Position numbers and translations under genes: made by a program | Notes under the pieces: model-generated | What the model was told of the DNA's origin: nothing | Database searches by the model: none | Seen by the model: the letters and a program-made list of their open reading frames with translations, nothing else | Part shown: one piece after another, positions 39,219 to 49,058 of the stretch | How the letters are laid out: every line of letters begins with the position of its first letter | How positions within the stretch are numbered: the first letter of the stretch is position 1 | Source of the DNA: Corynebacterium pseudopelargi | Lineage (GTDB): Bacteria > Actinomycetota > Actinomycetes > Mycobacteriales > Mycobacteriaceae | Assembly: GCF_003814005.1 (NCBI RefSeq) | Contig: NZ_CP033898.1 | Span: forward strand, 868,001 to 932,000 | Direction: 5' to 3' | DNA length: 64,000 nucleotides

Positions 39219-40701
39219 AACCCTCAGCGCCGCTTTAAGCGGAGCCCACGCCAATTTGGTTCGCGTGGAGGTCAACATTGGCCCAGGTTTACCTGGTACC
39301 TACATCGTTGGGCTTGGCGACGCCGCCGTGGGTGAAGCCCGCGACCGACTCAAAACTGCAGCCATGAATGCCCAGCTCGGCTGGCCTAAAACCAAGGTGA
39401 TGGTCAACCTATCACCGGCAAGCATGCCCAAGCACGGCACCATGATGGACCTCGGCATCTGCATGGCCATTTTGGCTGCCAGTGCTGAAGGTTTCGATAT
39501 CGAGCATGTGCTGTTTTTAGGGGAGGTGGGCTTGGATGGGCGCATCACCGGTGTCCGAGGCGTTGCCGCGGGCATTTTGGCTGCTGCTGACGCCAAGATC
39601 CAGATTGCGGTGGTGCCCAAGGCCAATGCCGAAGAAGCAGCCAGTGTGGCCCCAGAGCACCTCACCGTTTTGATTGCTGAAGATATTGCCCAAGTAGCGG
39701 CGTGGTGCCAGGCATCTGTGAGCCTTGAGCAAGCGAAAGCAAGACCACGCCAGCCTAAGCGTCACCTGAACATGCTCGATGTGGTGGGTCAGCAGCAGGC
39801 CAAACGCGCTGCGATGATTGCAGCGGCAGGCGGGCACCACTTTATGATGATCGGCCCACCAGGCTCAGGAAAGTCGATGATTGCACGACGCTTCGCAGGT
39901 TTACTGCCAGCACTGGCACCGCAGCAGGAACGCGAATGCCGCGCTATTTGTTCAATTACCGGCGAGGAATTTTCAGGCCCGCCCTTTGTGGCTCCGCACC
40001 ATAGTGTGAGTAAAGCATCCCTGCTAGGAGGTGGCCCCGGGTTGCCACAACCAGGGGCAGTGACGAAGGCGCATCGGGGAGTGCTGTTTTTAGACGAGGT
40101 CAGCGAAATAGCAGCAGGCGTGCTCGACGCGCTGCGTGTGCCATTAGATCGCGGCAAAGTTGAGCTCCTTCGAGCCAATGGCAGTGTTGTCTTTCCTGCG
40201 CAATTTCAACTGGTATTGGCCGCAAATCCTTGCCGGTGTGGGGCCGCAGAAGCACGAGATTGCGCATGCAAGCCTCAGCATCGTGCGCGTTATTTACAAA
40301 ACCTTTCGGGGCCTTTGCGTGATCGCCTCGATATGGTGGTGCGCACCCAACCGAAGGGAAGCCTGCGAGAACTGCATGGCATGAGTAGTGAAGAAATGGC
40401 TCAAGCTGCAGCGCGGGCACGGATGCGTGCGCAGCAGCGTTTTGCCTCAATGGGCATGCATGCCACGAATAATGCGCGGGTTCCAGCAGGCAGATTGCGT
40501 AAGGATCTGCAGGCAGCCCCTGATGCGATGGCCTTGCTCGAAAGCTATTTGGCCGTGGGTGCTTTAAGTCAGCGCGCGGTGGATCGAACGCTGCGTCTGG
40601 CGTGGACGATTGCGGATCTCGAAGCGGCAGCCACGCCCACTATTGAGCATGTTGCAGAAGCACTGGAATATAACGCCACCATGCAGGAGCTGATGGCATG
40701 A
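39205..40701 (+). CDS. YifB/ComM-family Mg-chelatase-like AAA+ ATPase
   Basis: 498-residue AAA+ protein. The N-terminal YifB domain (SGAHANLVRVEVNIGPGLPGTYIVGLGDAAVGEARDRLKTA) is followed by Walker A MIGPPGSGKSMIARRFAGLLP, an arginine-finger region, and Walker B VLFLDEVSEIAAG. ComM in transforming bacteria is a helicase for branch migration of donor DNA; this is the same family. GTG start 39205. It overlaps dprA by four bases (ATGA) and yraN by 14, so the three genes are tightly coupled. Confidence 0.93.
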   Translation: MALAKTLSAALSGAHANLVRVEVNIGPGLPGTYIVGLGDAAVGEARDRLKTAAMNAQLGWPKTKVMVNLSPASMPKHGTMMDLGICMAILAASAEGFDIEHVLFLGEVGLDGRITGVRGVAAGILAAADAKIQIAVVPKANAEEAASVAPEHLTVLIAEDIAQVAAWCQASVSLEQAKARPRQPKRHLNMLDVVGQQQAKRAAMIAAAGGHHFMMIGPPGSGKSMIARRFAGLLPALAPQQERECRAICSITGEEFSGPPFVAPHHSVSKASLLGGGPGLPQPGAVTKAHRGVLFLDEVSEIAAGVLDALRVPLDRGKVELLRANGSVVFPAQFQLVLAANPCRCGAAEARDCACKPQHRARYLQNLSGPLRDRLDMVVRTQPKGSLRELHGMSSEEMAQAAARARMRAQQRFASMGMHATNNARVPAGRLRKDLQAAPDAMALLESYLAVGALSQRAVDRTLRLAWTIADLEAAATPTIEHVAEALEYNATMQELMA

Positions 40702-41852
40702 GCCGGAAGCAGGCCTGGGCGTATATGTCCAGAACGATCGAAGGGCCAAGTAGAACGCTGCAAGAATTGCTGGCTCAAGGCCGGGATATCGAAGCGATCG
40801 CACGCGGGGTGAAACAACGAGAACCTTGGTGTGGAGCACTATTGCAGCAAACCCAGTCGCGCTACGGTGAGGATCAATCAAGTGAAGACCTTGCCAAGAT
40901 ACGCGCACTAGGTGGCAGGCTGATCACCCCGGAAGATCCAGAGTGGCCACGAGAAGCCTTTGATCAAGCCTTTGGCTTTGCCGCCTCTGGTGTGAGCGAA
41001 CATGCCCGTTCCTATGCCGATGATGCAGTATCACCGCATGCGCTGTGGGTTCGTGGCCAAGATCTCGGTGGCTTAAGCCAGCAGGCAGTCGCGATGGTTG
41101 GCACCAGGGCTATTTCACCCTATGGGTCGAGGGTTTGTGCCATGGTGGGCGAGCACCTTGCCCAGCACCATTGGACGATCGTTTCAGGAGGTGCGCTCGG
41201 TGTGGATACCGCCGCACATCAAGCGGCGCTGGCGGCAGGGGGTTCCACGGTCGTGGTAGCTGCGTGCGGTTTGGATCGTGCATATCCTGCGCGCAACGCC
41301 GCGTTGTTTGAGCAGGTAGTAGAACGCGGTGCGGTGGTTAGTGAATATCCACCAGGCATGGTGCCGCATCGGCATCGCTTTTTAACAAGAAATAGGCTGG
41401 TAGCAGCCCTAAGTGCCGGGGTTGTGGTGGTAGAAGCGGCGTGGAGAAGCGGTGCGCTCAACACCCTGTTGTGGGCTCAAGCTTTTGGCAAGGTGGCCAT
41501 GGCTATACCTGGGCCGATTACCAGCGTGAATGCTCTTGGATGCCACGAAAAGATCAAAACTGGCGATGCCCAAATGGTGTGTTCAGGCCAAGAAATTCTC
41601 GAGCTCATCCAACGCCTCGGCAGCGTCGATGCCACAGCACAATATGAATTGGACTTCGCCGCAGACCCAATCCAGCGACTTCCACGCAATGAGTTGAGAG
41701 TCTTCGACGCGCTTTCAGGCCAACCCCAATCGGTGGAAGAAATCGCCCAGCAAGCGGGTTTGAGTATGGCCTTGAGCATGCACCTGCTGGTGACCTTGGA
41801 GCACAAAGGCTTGATCCAACGCGAAGGCGCACATTGGTTGCGCGCCCAGTAG
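40698..41852 (+). CDS. dprA: DNA-processing protein DprA
   Basis: 384 residues. Rossmann-like core: VAMVGTRAISPYGSRVC, IVSGGALGVDTAAHQAALAAGGSTVVVAACGLDRAYPARN, SEYPPGMVPHRHRFLTRNRLVAALSAGVVVVEAAWRSGALNT. A C-terminal winged helix follows (EIAQQAGLSMALSMHLLVTLEHKGLIQREG). DprA loads RecA onto incoming single-stranded DNA in natural transformation. The start overlaps yifB. Together with yraN and yifB it forms a transformation-type cassette, although Corynebacterium competence is not well demonstrated. Confidence 0.95.
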   Translation: MSRKQAWAYMSRTIEGPSRTLQELLAQGRDIEAIARGVKQREPWCGALLQQTQSRYGEDQSSEDLAKIRALGGRLITPEDPEWPREAFDQAFGFAASGVSEHARSYADDAVSPHALWVRGQDLGGLSQQAVAMVGTRAISPYGSRVCAMVGEHLAQHHWTIVSGGALGVDTAAHQAALAAGGSTVVVAACGLDRAYPARNAALFEQVVERGAVVSEYPPGMVPHRHRFLTRNRLVAALSAGVVVVEAAWRSGALNTLLWAQAFGKVAMAIPGPITSVNALGCHEKIKTGDAQMVCSGQEILELIQRLGSVDATAQYELDFAADPIQRLPRNELRVFDALSGQPQSVEEIAQQAGLSMALSMHLLVTLEHKGLIQREGAHWLRAQ

Positions 41853-41855
41853 GCT
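41850..41855 (+). promoter_or_regulatory. -10 element (TAGGCT) of xerC, leaderless
   Basis: TAGGCT overlaps the dprA stop and ends eight bases before ATG 41864. Confidence 0.5.
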
Positions 41856-41863
41856 AGATGCCC

Positions 41864-42766
41864 ATGGGCACCACGCAAATGCTTGAGCTTATCGACGACT
41901 ACGTTGATCATTTGCGCTTTGTGCTTGGTAGATCCGAGGCCACCATTCGTGGCTATCGCTCAGATCTTCGCGCCTTTGCGCACTCGCGGCCAAGCCTTGA
42001 GGCCATGAGCCTGGAAGATTGCCGCGACGCACTCGGCGAGGCGGTAGAGGCGGGGGCTTCGCGAGCCACGCTTGCCCGGCGCACCGCTGCGCTGAAAGGC
42101 TTTAGCGCCTGGCTTTTTGCCCAGGGCTATCTCTCAAGTGATGTTGCTGCACGCCTGCAAGCCCCAAAGGTTGGCAAGCACCTCCCCAAAGTGCTCAATG
42201 AGCACACTGCTGCCGAGGTAGTGCACAAAGAATTAGATGAGGATGCTTCGCCTGCACAACAGGCAGAAGTGCTTCGTGATCTCGCAATCCTTGAGTTGCT
42301 GTATGCCACGGGCATGCGCGTGGCAGAACTCGTTGCTTTGGATATCGCAGATCTTGATCCTGCAACACGCATTGCCAAGGTAACCGGTAAGGGCAATAAA
42401 CAACGCATGGTGCCTTTTGGCACTCAAGCAGCCGCCGCGCTCAAGGCATGGCTTGAGCACGGTCGTGGCCACTTCGCCGGTAATGCAAGCGGCAATGCGC
42501 TCTTTTTAGGCGTTCGTGGCGGCAGGTTAAATGTGCGCCAAGTGCGCAGACTCGTGCAAGCCCAAGGTGATCGCGCCGGGGTGGAAGGCCTCGGGCCACA
42601 CGCCTTGCGCCACAGCGCGGCCACGCACCTGCTTGACCACGGAGCTGATTTACGCGTGGTGCAGGAATTGCTGGGCCATTCCTCTTTGCAAACCACGCAG
42701 ATCTATACCCACGTCAGTACCCAGCGGCTCCAAGAGGCATTCAAGCAGGCGCATCCACGCGCCTAA
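41864..42766 (+). CDS. xerC: Tyrosine recombinase XerC
   Basis: 300-residue site-specific recombinase resolving chromosome dimers at dif. N-terminal SAM-like domain (about 1-100). Catalytic residues: Arg152 (ATGMRVAEL), Lys in VTGKGNKQR, His246 and Arg249 (PHALRHSAATH), His272 (LGHSSLQTTQ) and nucleophile Tyr281 (IYTHVS). It could also start at ATG 41858. No attachment site or phage genes are nearby, and chromosomal XerC beside dprA is the usual actinobacterial arrangement. Confidence 0.95.
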   Translation: MGTTQMLELIDDYVDHLRFVLGRSEATIRGYRSDLRAFAHSRPSLEAMSLEDCRDALGEAVEAGASRATLARRTAALKGFSAWLFAQGYLSSDVAARLQAPKVGKHLPKVLNEHTAAEVVHKELDEDASPAQQAEVLRDLAILELLYATGMRVAELVALDIADLDPATRIAKVTGKGNKQRMVPFGTQAAAALKAWLEHGRGHFAGNASGNALFLGVRGGRLNVRQVRRLVQAQGDRAGVEGLGPHALRHSAATHLLDHGADLRVVQELLGHSSLQTTQIYTHVSTQRLQEAFKQAHPRA

Positions 42767-42821
42767 TCCCAGATTCAAGCAACTGATCTATCGGCGCATT
42801 GTTTCCTGGCAAAGTGCTGCT

Positions 42822-43307
42822 TTAAGAATCAATGGGTTTGAGTCTGATTATGGGAATATCGAGCAGGGATAGGGGATTGATATAGCTTTTCGGCCCAGTT
42901 TTCATTCCCCAATGCAGCCCCTGTTCACCCTGTGCGCTCAGAAGGATGCCGATCACTTGCCCTGCTTGTACGGTGTCTCCTTTTGCCACCACTGCACGAA
43001 TTGGCTGATAGGTGCTACGAAGGCCATCGGGGTGATCGATCGAGAGCACGGGGGTGCCAGCAACCACGCCTGCAAACGCCACCGTGCCTTGCTCTGCAGC
43101 TACCACGGGACTGCCCGGTGCTAGTCCAAGATCAACACCGCGATGCCCCGGAAGCCAATCGTGTTCACCAACATCAAACGCTTTGGTTACTCTTCCCGGA
43201 TACTGTGTGCCGGTGGCAGGGGAGACGTAGGCAAAAGCCTCAGGTATGGAGCCAAAGGCGATCAAGGAGCAAAGTGCGATGGCGTTTAAAGCTGAAAAGA
43301 TGCGCAT
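42822..43307 (-). CDS. Exported M23 (LytM-type) family peptidase
   Basis: 161 residues. The signal peptide MRIFSALNAIALCSLIAFGS ends with AFA before Tyr27. LytM features: WLPGHRGVDLGLAPGSPVVAAEQG, with zinc ligands His55 and Asp59, and QGLHWGMK, where a second His (about 133) sits; the usual H-x-H is H-W-G, so one ligand may be altered. Such proteins cleave peptidoglycan peptides or activate other hydrolases. It is on the minus strand between xerC and rpsB. Confidence 0.85.
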   Translation of the reverse strand: MRIFSALNAIALCSLIAFGSIPEAFAYVSPATGTQYPGRVTKAFDVGEHDWLPGHRGVDLGLAPGSPVVAAEQGTVAFAGVVAGTPVLSIDHPDGLRSTYQPIRAVVAKGDTVQAGQVIGILLSAQGEQGLHWGMKTGPKSYINPLSLLDIPIIRLKPIDS

Positions 43308-43679
43308 GCGCTCAGGATGAGATCATCGCGGGATCTTTGCCATCCGGCGAGGATTTGGCTGTGGAAAATGTGACCAGTGGTGTAGGTGATAGGGAAGTTT
43401 TCACAACTGGAAATAAATTTTGGAATTTCCGCAGGCAGCAGATAGGATTGCTCCTCAGCAGTGTGTCTGCACAGTGTTGTGCTGTGCAATTATGGCCACT
43501 GACTACGCGCGACCGCGAAGGTAATTGGCCTTAAAAACGCCAGTGCCGCCGGCGGCCACGAGGTCCCATGTTGCTTGTTTTAGGCATCAGGGTGTGGCTT
43601 AAGGAGCGTCGGTAGCCAGGGCGCGGGGAGAACCCGCGCACGTACAGATAACCGAACCACATACTTGAAAAGGAGCACC
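43308..43679 (+). other. Intergenic region and leader of rpsB
   Basis: 372 bp divergent gap without a credible gene. It carries a GC-rich hairpin GCGCGGG/CCCGCGC (43621-43639), 41 bases before rpsB, without a T run, so more likely a leader structure than a terminator. No clear -10 was identified. AAAAGGAG precedes rpsB. Confidence 0.5.
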
Positions 43680-44510
43680 ATGGCTGTTGTAACCATGCGT
43701 GAACTGCTCGATGCTGGTGTGCACTTTGGTCACCAGACCCGTCGTTGGAACCCGAAGATGCGTCGTTTCATCTTCACCGACCGCAACGGCATCTACATCA
43801 TCGACCTGCAGCAGACCCTGACCTACATCGATGAGGCCTACGAATTTGTCAAGGAGACCGTTGCCCACGGTGGCACCATCCTTTACGTTGGCACCAAGAA
43901 GCAGGCTCAGGAAGCTGTGAAGAACCAGGCTGAGCGCGTTGGTATGCCTTATGTGAACCACCGCTGGCTCGGCGGCATGCTCACCAACTTCCAGACCGTG
44001 TCCAAGCGTCTGCACCGCATGAAGGAACTGCAGGCAATGGACGCTGCTGAGGGTGGCTACGAGGGTCGCACCAAGAAGGAAGTACTGATGCTCACCCGTG
44101 AGCGTCAGAAGCTCGAGCGCGTGCTCGGCGGTATCGCCGACATGACCAAGGTGCCTTCCGCCATGTGGATCGTAGACACCAACAAGGAGCACATCGCCGT
44201 CAACGAGGCACACAAGCTCAACATCCCCGTAGTTGCCATCCTGGACACCAACTGCGACCCGGACGTTGTGAACTACCCCGTGCCCGGCAACGACGACTCC
44301 ATCGGCTCCATCGACGTGCTCACCCGCGTCATCTCCTCCGCAGTCTCCGCTGGTAAGCAGGCTCGCGAGGAGCGCCAGTTGGCTGCACAGAAGGAAGCTG
44401 CCGGCGACACCGAGAAGACCGAAGTTGCCGCAAAGGTTGAGGCTACCGAAGAGGTTGCTGCCAAGGTGGAAGCCCCCAAGGCAGAAGCTGCAGAGGCTAA
44501 GTCTGAGTAA
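43680..44510 (+). CDS. rpsB: 30S ribosomal protein S2
   Basis: 276 residues. S2 signatures: [66 protein letters not shown], and [33 protein letters not shown]. An Ala/Glu/Lys-rich C-terminal tail of about 50 residues follows. ATG 43680 after AAAAGGAG is chosen over an in-frame start five codons earlier. It pairs with tsf in the usual order but with a 254-bp gap holding hairpins and probably a separate promoter. Confidence 0.98.
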   Translation: MAVVTMRELLDAGVHFGHQTRRWNPKMRRFIFTDRNGIYIIDLQQTLTYIDEAYEFVKETVAHGGTILYVGTKKQAQEAVKNQAERVGMPYVNHRWLGGMLTNFQTVSKRLHRMKELQAMDAAEGGYEGRTKKEVLMLTRERQKLERVLGGIADMTKVPSAMWIVDTNKEHIAVNEAHKLNIPVVAILDTNCDPDVVNYPVPGNDDSIGSIDVLTRVISSAVSAGKQAREERQLAAQKEAAGDTEKTEVAAKVEATEEVAAKVEAPKAEAAEAKSE

Positions 44511-44534
44511 TAGCTAGCTCATGCCACACATCTA

Positions 44535-44578
44535 AAGGCCCCAACCTCACGCGGCGTTTGCTGCTTGGCTGGGGTCTT
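44535..44578 (+). terminator. Possible terminator or attenuator of rpsB
   Basis: AAGGCCCCAACC (44535-44546) pairs imperfectly with GGCTGGGGTCTT (44567-44578). T run is poor. Confidence 0.4.
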
Positions 44579-44641
44579 GCATGTTGTTATGCGCATGACA
44601 AGGCACGGCACTGCAATAGCGCAAGCTATGGCAAAAAGTAT

Positions 44642-44660
44642 GTGGTTGCGCCGTAACCAC
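44642..44660 (+). other. Hairpin GTGGTT/AACCAC in rpsB-tsf gap
   Basis: Six-base arms at 44642-44647 and 44655-44660, with more partial pairing around. It lies upstream of the tsf leader; role unknown. Confidence 0.4.
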
Positions 44661-44764
44661 GCAACACTGAAACATCACCAAGCCAGCGCATCTTGTCGCG
44701 TTTGGTTAGTGTAAACAGTGACCACAACGTACAACATCCCTATACAAGGAGGGTCGCCCCAAAT

Positions 44765-45592
44765 ATGGCGAACTACACCGCTGCTGATGTGAAGAAGCTT
44801 CGCGAGCTAACCGGCTCCGGCATGCTCGACTGCAAGAAGGCACTCGAGGAAACCGACGGCGACTTCGACAAGGCTGTTGAGATCCTGCGCATCAAGGGCG
44901 CTAAGGACGTGGGCAAGCGCGCAGAGCGCAACGCCCTTGAAGGCCTGATCGCTGTGTCTGGCAACACCATGGTCGAGATCAACTCCGAGACCGACTTCGT
45001 TGCTAAGAACGCTGAGTTCAAGGAATTCGCTCAGAAGGTTGCCGACGCTGCTGCTGCAGTGAAGGCTAACTCCCCTGAGGAGCTTGCTGCTGCTGAGGTT
45101 GACGGCAAGCCTGCTGGCGAGGCTGTGCAAGAGCTTTCCGCCAAGATCGGCGAGAAGCTCGAGCTGCGTCGCGCCGTGACCCTTGAGGGCGAGAACATCT
45201 CCGTGTACCTGCACCACCGTGCAGCCGACCTGCCCCCGGCAGTTGGCGTGCTCGTTGCATACACCGGCGAGGGCGAAGAGGCCAAGGCTGCTGCACACGC
45301 TGCTGCAATGCAGGTTGCTGCACTGAAGGCTCAGTACCTGACCCGCGAGGACGTTCCTGCTGAGGTTGTAGAAAACGAGCGTTCCATCGCCGAGCAGATC
45401 ACCCGTGACGAGGGCAAGCCTGAGCAGGCTATCCCGAAGATCGTTGAGGGTCGCCTCGGTGGCTTCTACAAGGACGTCGTACTGCTCGAGCAGGCTTCTG
45501 TTGCTGATAGCAAGAAGACCGTCAAGCAGGTTATGGACGATGCAGGTGTAACCCTCACCGGCTTCGTTCGTTACGAGGTTGGCCAGCATTAA
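44765..45592 (+). CDS. tsf: Elongation factor Ts
   Basis: 275-residue nucleotide-exchange factor of EF-Tu. N-terminal [41 protein letters not shown] is diagnostic, followed by [14 protein letters not shown] and the core domain. ATG 44765 has AAGGAGG upstream. An in-frame extension to 44693 is rejected. In most corynebacteria and mycobacteria pyrH follows closely; here a minus-strand helicase-nuclease pair of 6.2 kb intervenes. Confidence 0.98.
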   Translation: MANYTAADVKKLRELTGSGMLDCKKALEETDGDFDKAVEILRIKGAKDVGKRAERNALEGLIAVSGNTMVEINSETDFVAKNAEFKEFAQKVADAAAAVKANSPEELAAAEVDGKPAGEAVQELSAKIGEKLELRRAVTLEGENISVYLHHRAADLPPAVGVLVAYTGEGEEAKAAAHAAAMQVAALKAQYLTREDVPAEVVENERSIAEQITRDEGKPEQAIPKIVEGRLGGFYKDVVLLEQASVADSKKTVKQVMDDAGVTLTGFVRYEVGQH

Positions 45593-45604
45593 TTTGTGCC
45601 TTGC

Positions 45605-45641
45605 AATGCCCGTCCCCTTTGAAGTTGGGGGCGGGCATTTT
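45605..45641. terminator. Terminator between tsf and addA-like gene
   Basis: AATGCCCGTCCCC (45605-45617) pairs with GGGGGCGGGCATT (45627-45639, one G-U), then TTT. It lies between convergent stops and may serve both. Confidence 0.85.
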
Positions 45642-45652
45642 GCTTATCGACG
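45642..45652 (-). repeat. CGTCGANAAGC motif over the addA-like stop codon
   Basis: N = T. Directly follows the tsf terminator and overlaps the stop codon of the minus-strand helicase gene. Confidence 0.65.
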
Positions 45653-48600
45653 CTCCACGCGCACCTGCGGGCCGTCATGGCCAAGGAAAATAAGCTCACA
45701 GCGTGCGACCTGAATATCCATGGCCTTTTCCACGATCCGCGCGTACACCTCGAGCTGCAGGAAGTAACTGCTAATGGTCTCAGGGGTAGCAGCGCGATCC
45801 GTCTTATAATCCGCGATAATCCATTCGCCGTGTGCATCGCGGTATAGCACGTCGATGATGCCTTCCACAGCAACATCATCGATCCGGTCAAACACCGGCA
45901 GTTCACGGTAGACCCGTTCAGCCTGCAAACTTTGCTGGTAGGGCTCCGATAAAGCGAAGCATTCGGCTGCGCTAACCACATCAGCAACGGCTTGGGCTTC
46001 AAGGTTGTGAAGCGGAGCGATAGCCTCTGCGAGCGCCTGGGCGTCTTCGCCTTCTGGTAGTAGCTCCATCACCTCGTGTACTGCGGAACCGAAGGCTGTG
46101 CCGCCGGCTGTTTTCAGCTTGGTATTGCCAAGAATCTTGGTGTGACTATCGTGCTTGCTTGCCAGCAATGCGCGTAACCTCGCGCCGGTGGCAAGCGTTG
46201 CCGAGGTGGGCTGCTCTGCTTCAGGCTCCGCTGAGTTTTCAGCGTGGGCGATTGCGGTCACCGAGATTCTCGGCGCCTGCTGTGCTGCGCGGGCAAGGTG
46301 TTCTTGGAGGCTGGCCACGTGGCGTTGTGCTTGGTCGAAGTCCAACTCCCGGTCAGTCTGCTCTTGTTTGGGGAGAGGGCGGCTGCCACCGGGCAATGTA
46401 TCAGCACTGACCATTGGCAAGTGGTGGCCGATGGTTTGGATGGCGTCGTACAACATGGCGCCGTAGAACTTCGTGGAGGCTTTGCCCTTGGCTTTCAACG
46501 CAGGTTCGAGCGGAATAGCCAGCGTGTTGCGTGCTCGGGTGGCAGCTACGTATAGCAGGCGGATTGCTTCGAACTGGGCTGCGAGTTTTTCGTACTCGCA
46601 CATGGCCTTATAGCCGTCGGTGCTGAAGTCACCCAACTTAAATTCGAGCACTTTATTGTCTTTGGCCAAGCCTTGAGCAGGTGCTTGATGTGACTTGTGG
46701 TGCGCCATGCCGGCCATGATCACCATGGGGAATTCGCGGCCCTTGGAGCGGTGAATCGTCATCACCCGAACACCCTTGGTGCCGTTGTCTAACACCGGCT
46801 CTGCCACACCTTGTGAACTTGCTGCTTGTTGATCAGCCCAGTGCACGAATTCCCGCAGCCCATAACCGGTGCTGGCCACGAATTCTTCTGTGATCTCTAA
46901 AAGCAGCGACACCCGTGGCAGGTTGGCGCGTTGGCTGTGTTCGGAGGCTAATGCCTCACGCACCGCGGCGGATTGCACCAGCTCAGCCATGAACACATGC
47001 AGTGGCACTTTCCGAGTCCGCAGATGTTGTTGCTGTAACCACGCCTTTGCTTGAGACACAGGGTGATCGGCTGGGGGATCATCTAGCTGATGATATTGGG
47101 CTAGTTCGCGGTCGCTGCAGCCGAGGATTGCCGAGCGCAGTGCAGCAACCTGGGTGAACTTATCGGCTGGGTCTGCGATGGCGCGCAGCACGGTGAGCAG
47201 CTCATTGATTTCTGGGGCGTTGAAGAGTTGTGTGGAGCCTTCAGAAACATAGGGGATCCCCTCGGTGATCAGCAGGTCGATCACGCGGCGCGCGATGGTG
47301 TGGGTGGGCGCCAGGATGGCGATGTCTTCCAATTCCAGCGCGGCAGTGCCTTCCGGGGCGTCTTTGAGGAACTCGCCACCTTCATCAGCCATGCTCGCCT
47401 TGATTAGCGAGGCAATGTCGGCCATCTCGATTTCGCGGTGTGGGGTGCTATCAGAACCCATGGTGCCGATAGCTTCGATGGCCTCATCATTGCGCAGGAT
47501 CAACACCTGACCTGGCCGATCACCGGATGCATCCGGGTACTCCATCGGCACATAATCCACGGCACATGGGGCGTGATCCGATGTTTCGGCGATGTGGGCA
47601 GCTTGGGCGAACAGTTCCCCGAATATCAGGTTGACGCCATCGACAACCGCCGGTGCTGAGCGGAAATTGTTGGCCAAATGCACCACGCTGTGCCCTTCTT
47701 CGCCGTAGGAGGGGAAGTGTGTGCGGGCAAGCATGTAGGTATCGAGGTCTGCGTTGCGGAAGCGGTAGATGGACTGTTTGGGGTCACCCACTAAGAACAG
47801 CTTGCCGGGGACCGGGTGCTCGCCAGCACCACGAGCGATATGTTCGAAGATCTCAAGCTGGGCTGGGTCGGTGTCTTGGAATTCGTCTACGCAAATGGTG
47901 TGGAAGCGCTCGTGCAAGGCTTGAGCGATGTCTGGCTTGCGCACCAGGCGCTGGGCCAGGTAGATCATGTCGTGGAATTCGATCATGCCGGTGCGGCAGC
48001 GCTGCTGTGCAAGCTCCACGGTACGGGCCGCCAAGACGGCGCGCACCTGGGTCAGCGCCCGGTGGACTGGGCCTAAGCGCTGGATCTCTACGTTTTCCAG
48101 CTCCTCGCGGATCGTATCTCTTACTTGCTTAGGTGTGAGGCCATTCCAGTGCTTGGTAGAACCACCTCGGAAATCCATGTGCGGCGCTACAAAGTCCTCT
48201 GGATGTGCCCCATCATCCACATAGCGGTGTAGCTCGCTTTGTAGGGGAGCAACCACGTTTTGGTACAGCTTGTCTGCGTGGTTAGTGCACAACGCTGCGA
48301 GTTGTTCTACGCGTTGGAGCATTTTGCGCAGGTAATCCACAGTGAGGCGATCACCTGGGTGGATTGGCGCATTTAGAGTTTGGTCGAGTTCGCCCCAGTG
48401 CGCATCCATCCACCCCACGAGATTGCCAAGTTGGTTCACGCGGACCTCATTGGCGGTGAGGCACTCGAGTGCGCCGCGCAGGTCGGCGCCGCTGACTGGG
48501 ACGGGTAGGGCGTCGACGAGCTTAGTGGTCTCTGCATGCCCTTGCATGGATGCGGTGAGCAGCGCAAGTGTGTCGTTGATGCGCTCGGCAATGGCTACGT

Positions 48601-49057
48601 CGGCAAGCAAATCATTGGACTTTTCCACCCGTGGTGGCAAGCCTGCCTCGAGGGGGAAGATTTTGAGGATGCGCATGCAAAAGGAGTGCAGCGTCTCAAT
48701 GGCTGCGCCGGGCAATGCTTCGAGGGCTTCGCTGGCGCGTTGTTTGGCTTGCTCAACATCGGAGAAGGTGCGGGCGCTGGCGTGTTGAATGCTGAGTTGG
48801 CCAGTGTGTGCGATTTCTGCGAAGTTGCGTCGCAGGCGTGTAACCAGCTCGGCTGCAGCGGATTCGGTGAAGGTGATGGCCACAATGCGTGAGATGGGCA
48901 CGCCACGTTCGATCACCAGGGTGACGATTCGGCTGACCAGTTGGAAGGTCTTGCCGGAGCCGGCACCGGCCTCGACAAAGATGGATTGATCAACGTGGTT
49001 GGTGATCAAGTGACGGTTGAAGTTGTCCATGTTGCTGGGATCTGGTTGTTGCACCAC
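45644..49057 (-). CDS. AddA-like UvrD/RecB-family helicase-nuclease
   Basis: 1137-residue SF1A helicase fused to a RecB-type nuclease. Motifs in order: Walker A VEAGAGSGKTFQLV, Ia ITFTESAAAELVTRLRR, II CVDEFQDTDPAQLEIFE, III LFLVGDPKQSIYRFRNADL, IV/V region ending MTIHRSKGREFPMVIMAG, VI LLYVAATRARNT. The C-terminal nuclease has FGSAVHEVME and IIADYKTDRAAT near residue 1080. With the adjacent AddB-like protein it would process double-strand breaks to 3' tails for RecA. The GTG start follows the partner's TAA after one base, so the pair is translationally coupled. It is probably not the AdnAB pair usual in mycobacteria. Confidence 0.88.
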   Translation of the reverse strand: MVQQPDPSNMDNFNRHLITNHVDQSIFVEAGAGSGKTFQLVSRIVTLVIERGVPISRIVAITFTESAAAELVTRLRRNFAEIAHTGQLSIQHASARTFSDVEQAKQRASEALEALPGAAIETLHSFCMRILKIFPLEAGLPPRVEKSNDLLADVAIAERINDTLALLTASMQGHAETTKLVDALPVPVSGADLRGALECLTANEVRVNQLGNLVGWMDAHWGELDQTLNAPIHPGDRLTVDYLRKMLQRVEQLAALCTNHADKLYQNVVAPLQSELHRYVDDGAHPEDFVAPHMDFRGGSTKHWNGLTPKQVRDTIREELENVEIQRLGPVHRALTQVRAVLAARTVELAQQRCRTGMIEFHDMIYLAQRLVRKPDIAQALHERFHTICVDEFQDTDPAQLEIFEHIARGAGEHPVPGKLFLVGDPKQSIYRFRNADLDTYMLARTHFPSYGEEGHSVVHLANNFRSAPAVVDGVNLIFGELFAQAAHIAETSDHAPCAVDYVPMEYPDASGDRPGQVLILRNDEAIEAIGTMGSDSTPHREIEMADIASLIKASMADEGGEFLKDAPEGTAALELEDIAILAPTHTIARRVIDLLITEGIPYVSEGSTQLFNAPEINELLTVLRAIADPADKFTQVAALRSAILGCSDRELAQYHQLDDPPADHPVSQAKAWLQQQHLRTRKVPLHVFMAELVQSAAVREALASEHSQRANLPRVSLLLEITEEFVASTGYGLREFVHWADQQAASSQGVAEPVLDNGTKGVRVMTIHRSKGREFPMVIMAGMAHHKSHQAPAQGLAKDNKVLEFKLGDFSTDGYKAMCEYEKLAAQFEAIRLLYVAATRARNTLAIPLEPALKAKGKASTKFYGAMLYDAIQTIGHHLPMVSADTLPGGSRPLPKQEQTDRELDFDQAQRHVASLQEHLARAAQQAPRISVTAIAHAENSAEPEAEQPTSATLATGARLRALLASKHDSHTKILGNTKLKTAGGTAFGSAVHEVMELLPEGEDAQALAEAIAPLHNLEAQAVADVVSAAECFALSEPYQQSLQAERVYRELPVFDRIDDVAVEGIIDVLYRDAHGEWIIADYKTDRAATPETISSYFLQLEVYARIVEKAMDIQVARCELIFLGHDGPQVRVERR

Positions 49058-49058
49058 G

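Noticed and set aside
41864..42766. Tyrosine recombinase as an integrase of an island
   Set aside because: Residues, length and place after dprA fit chromosomal XerC, and no attachment site is visible.
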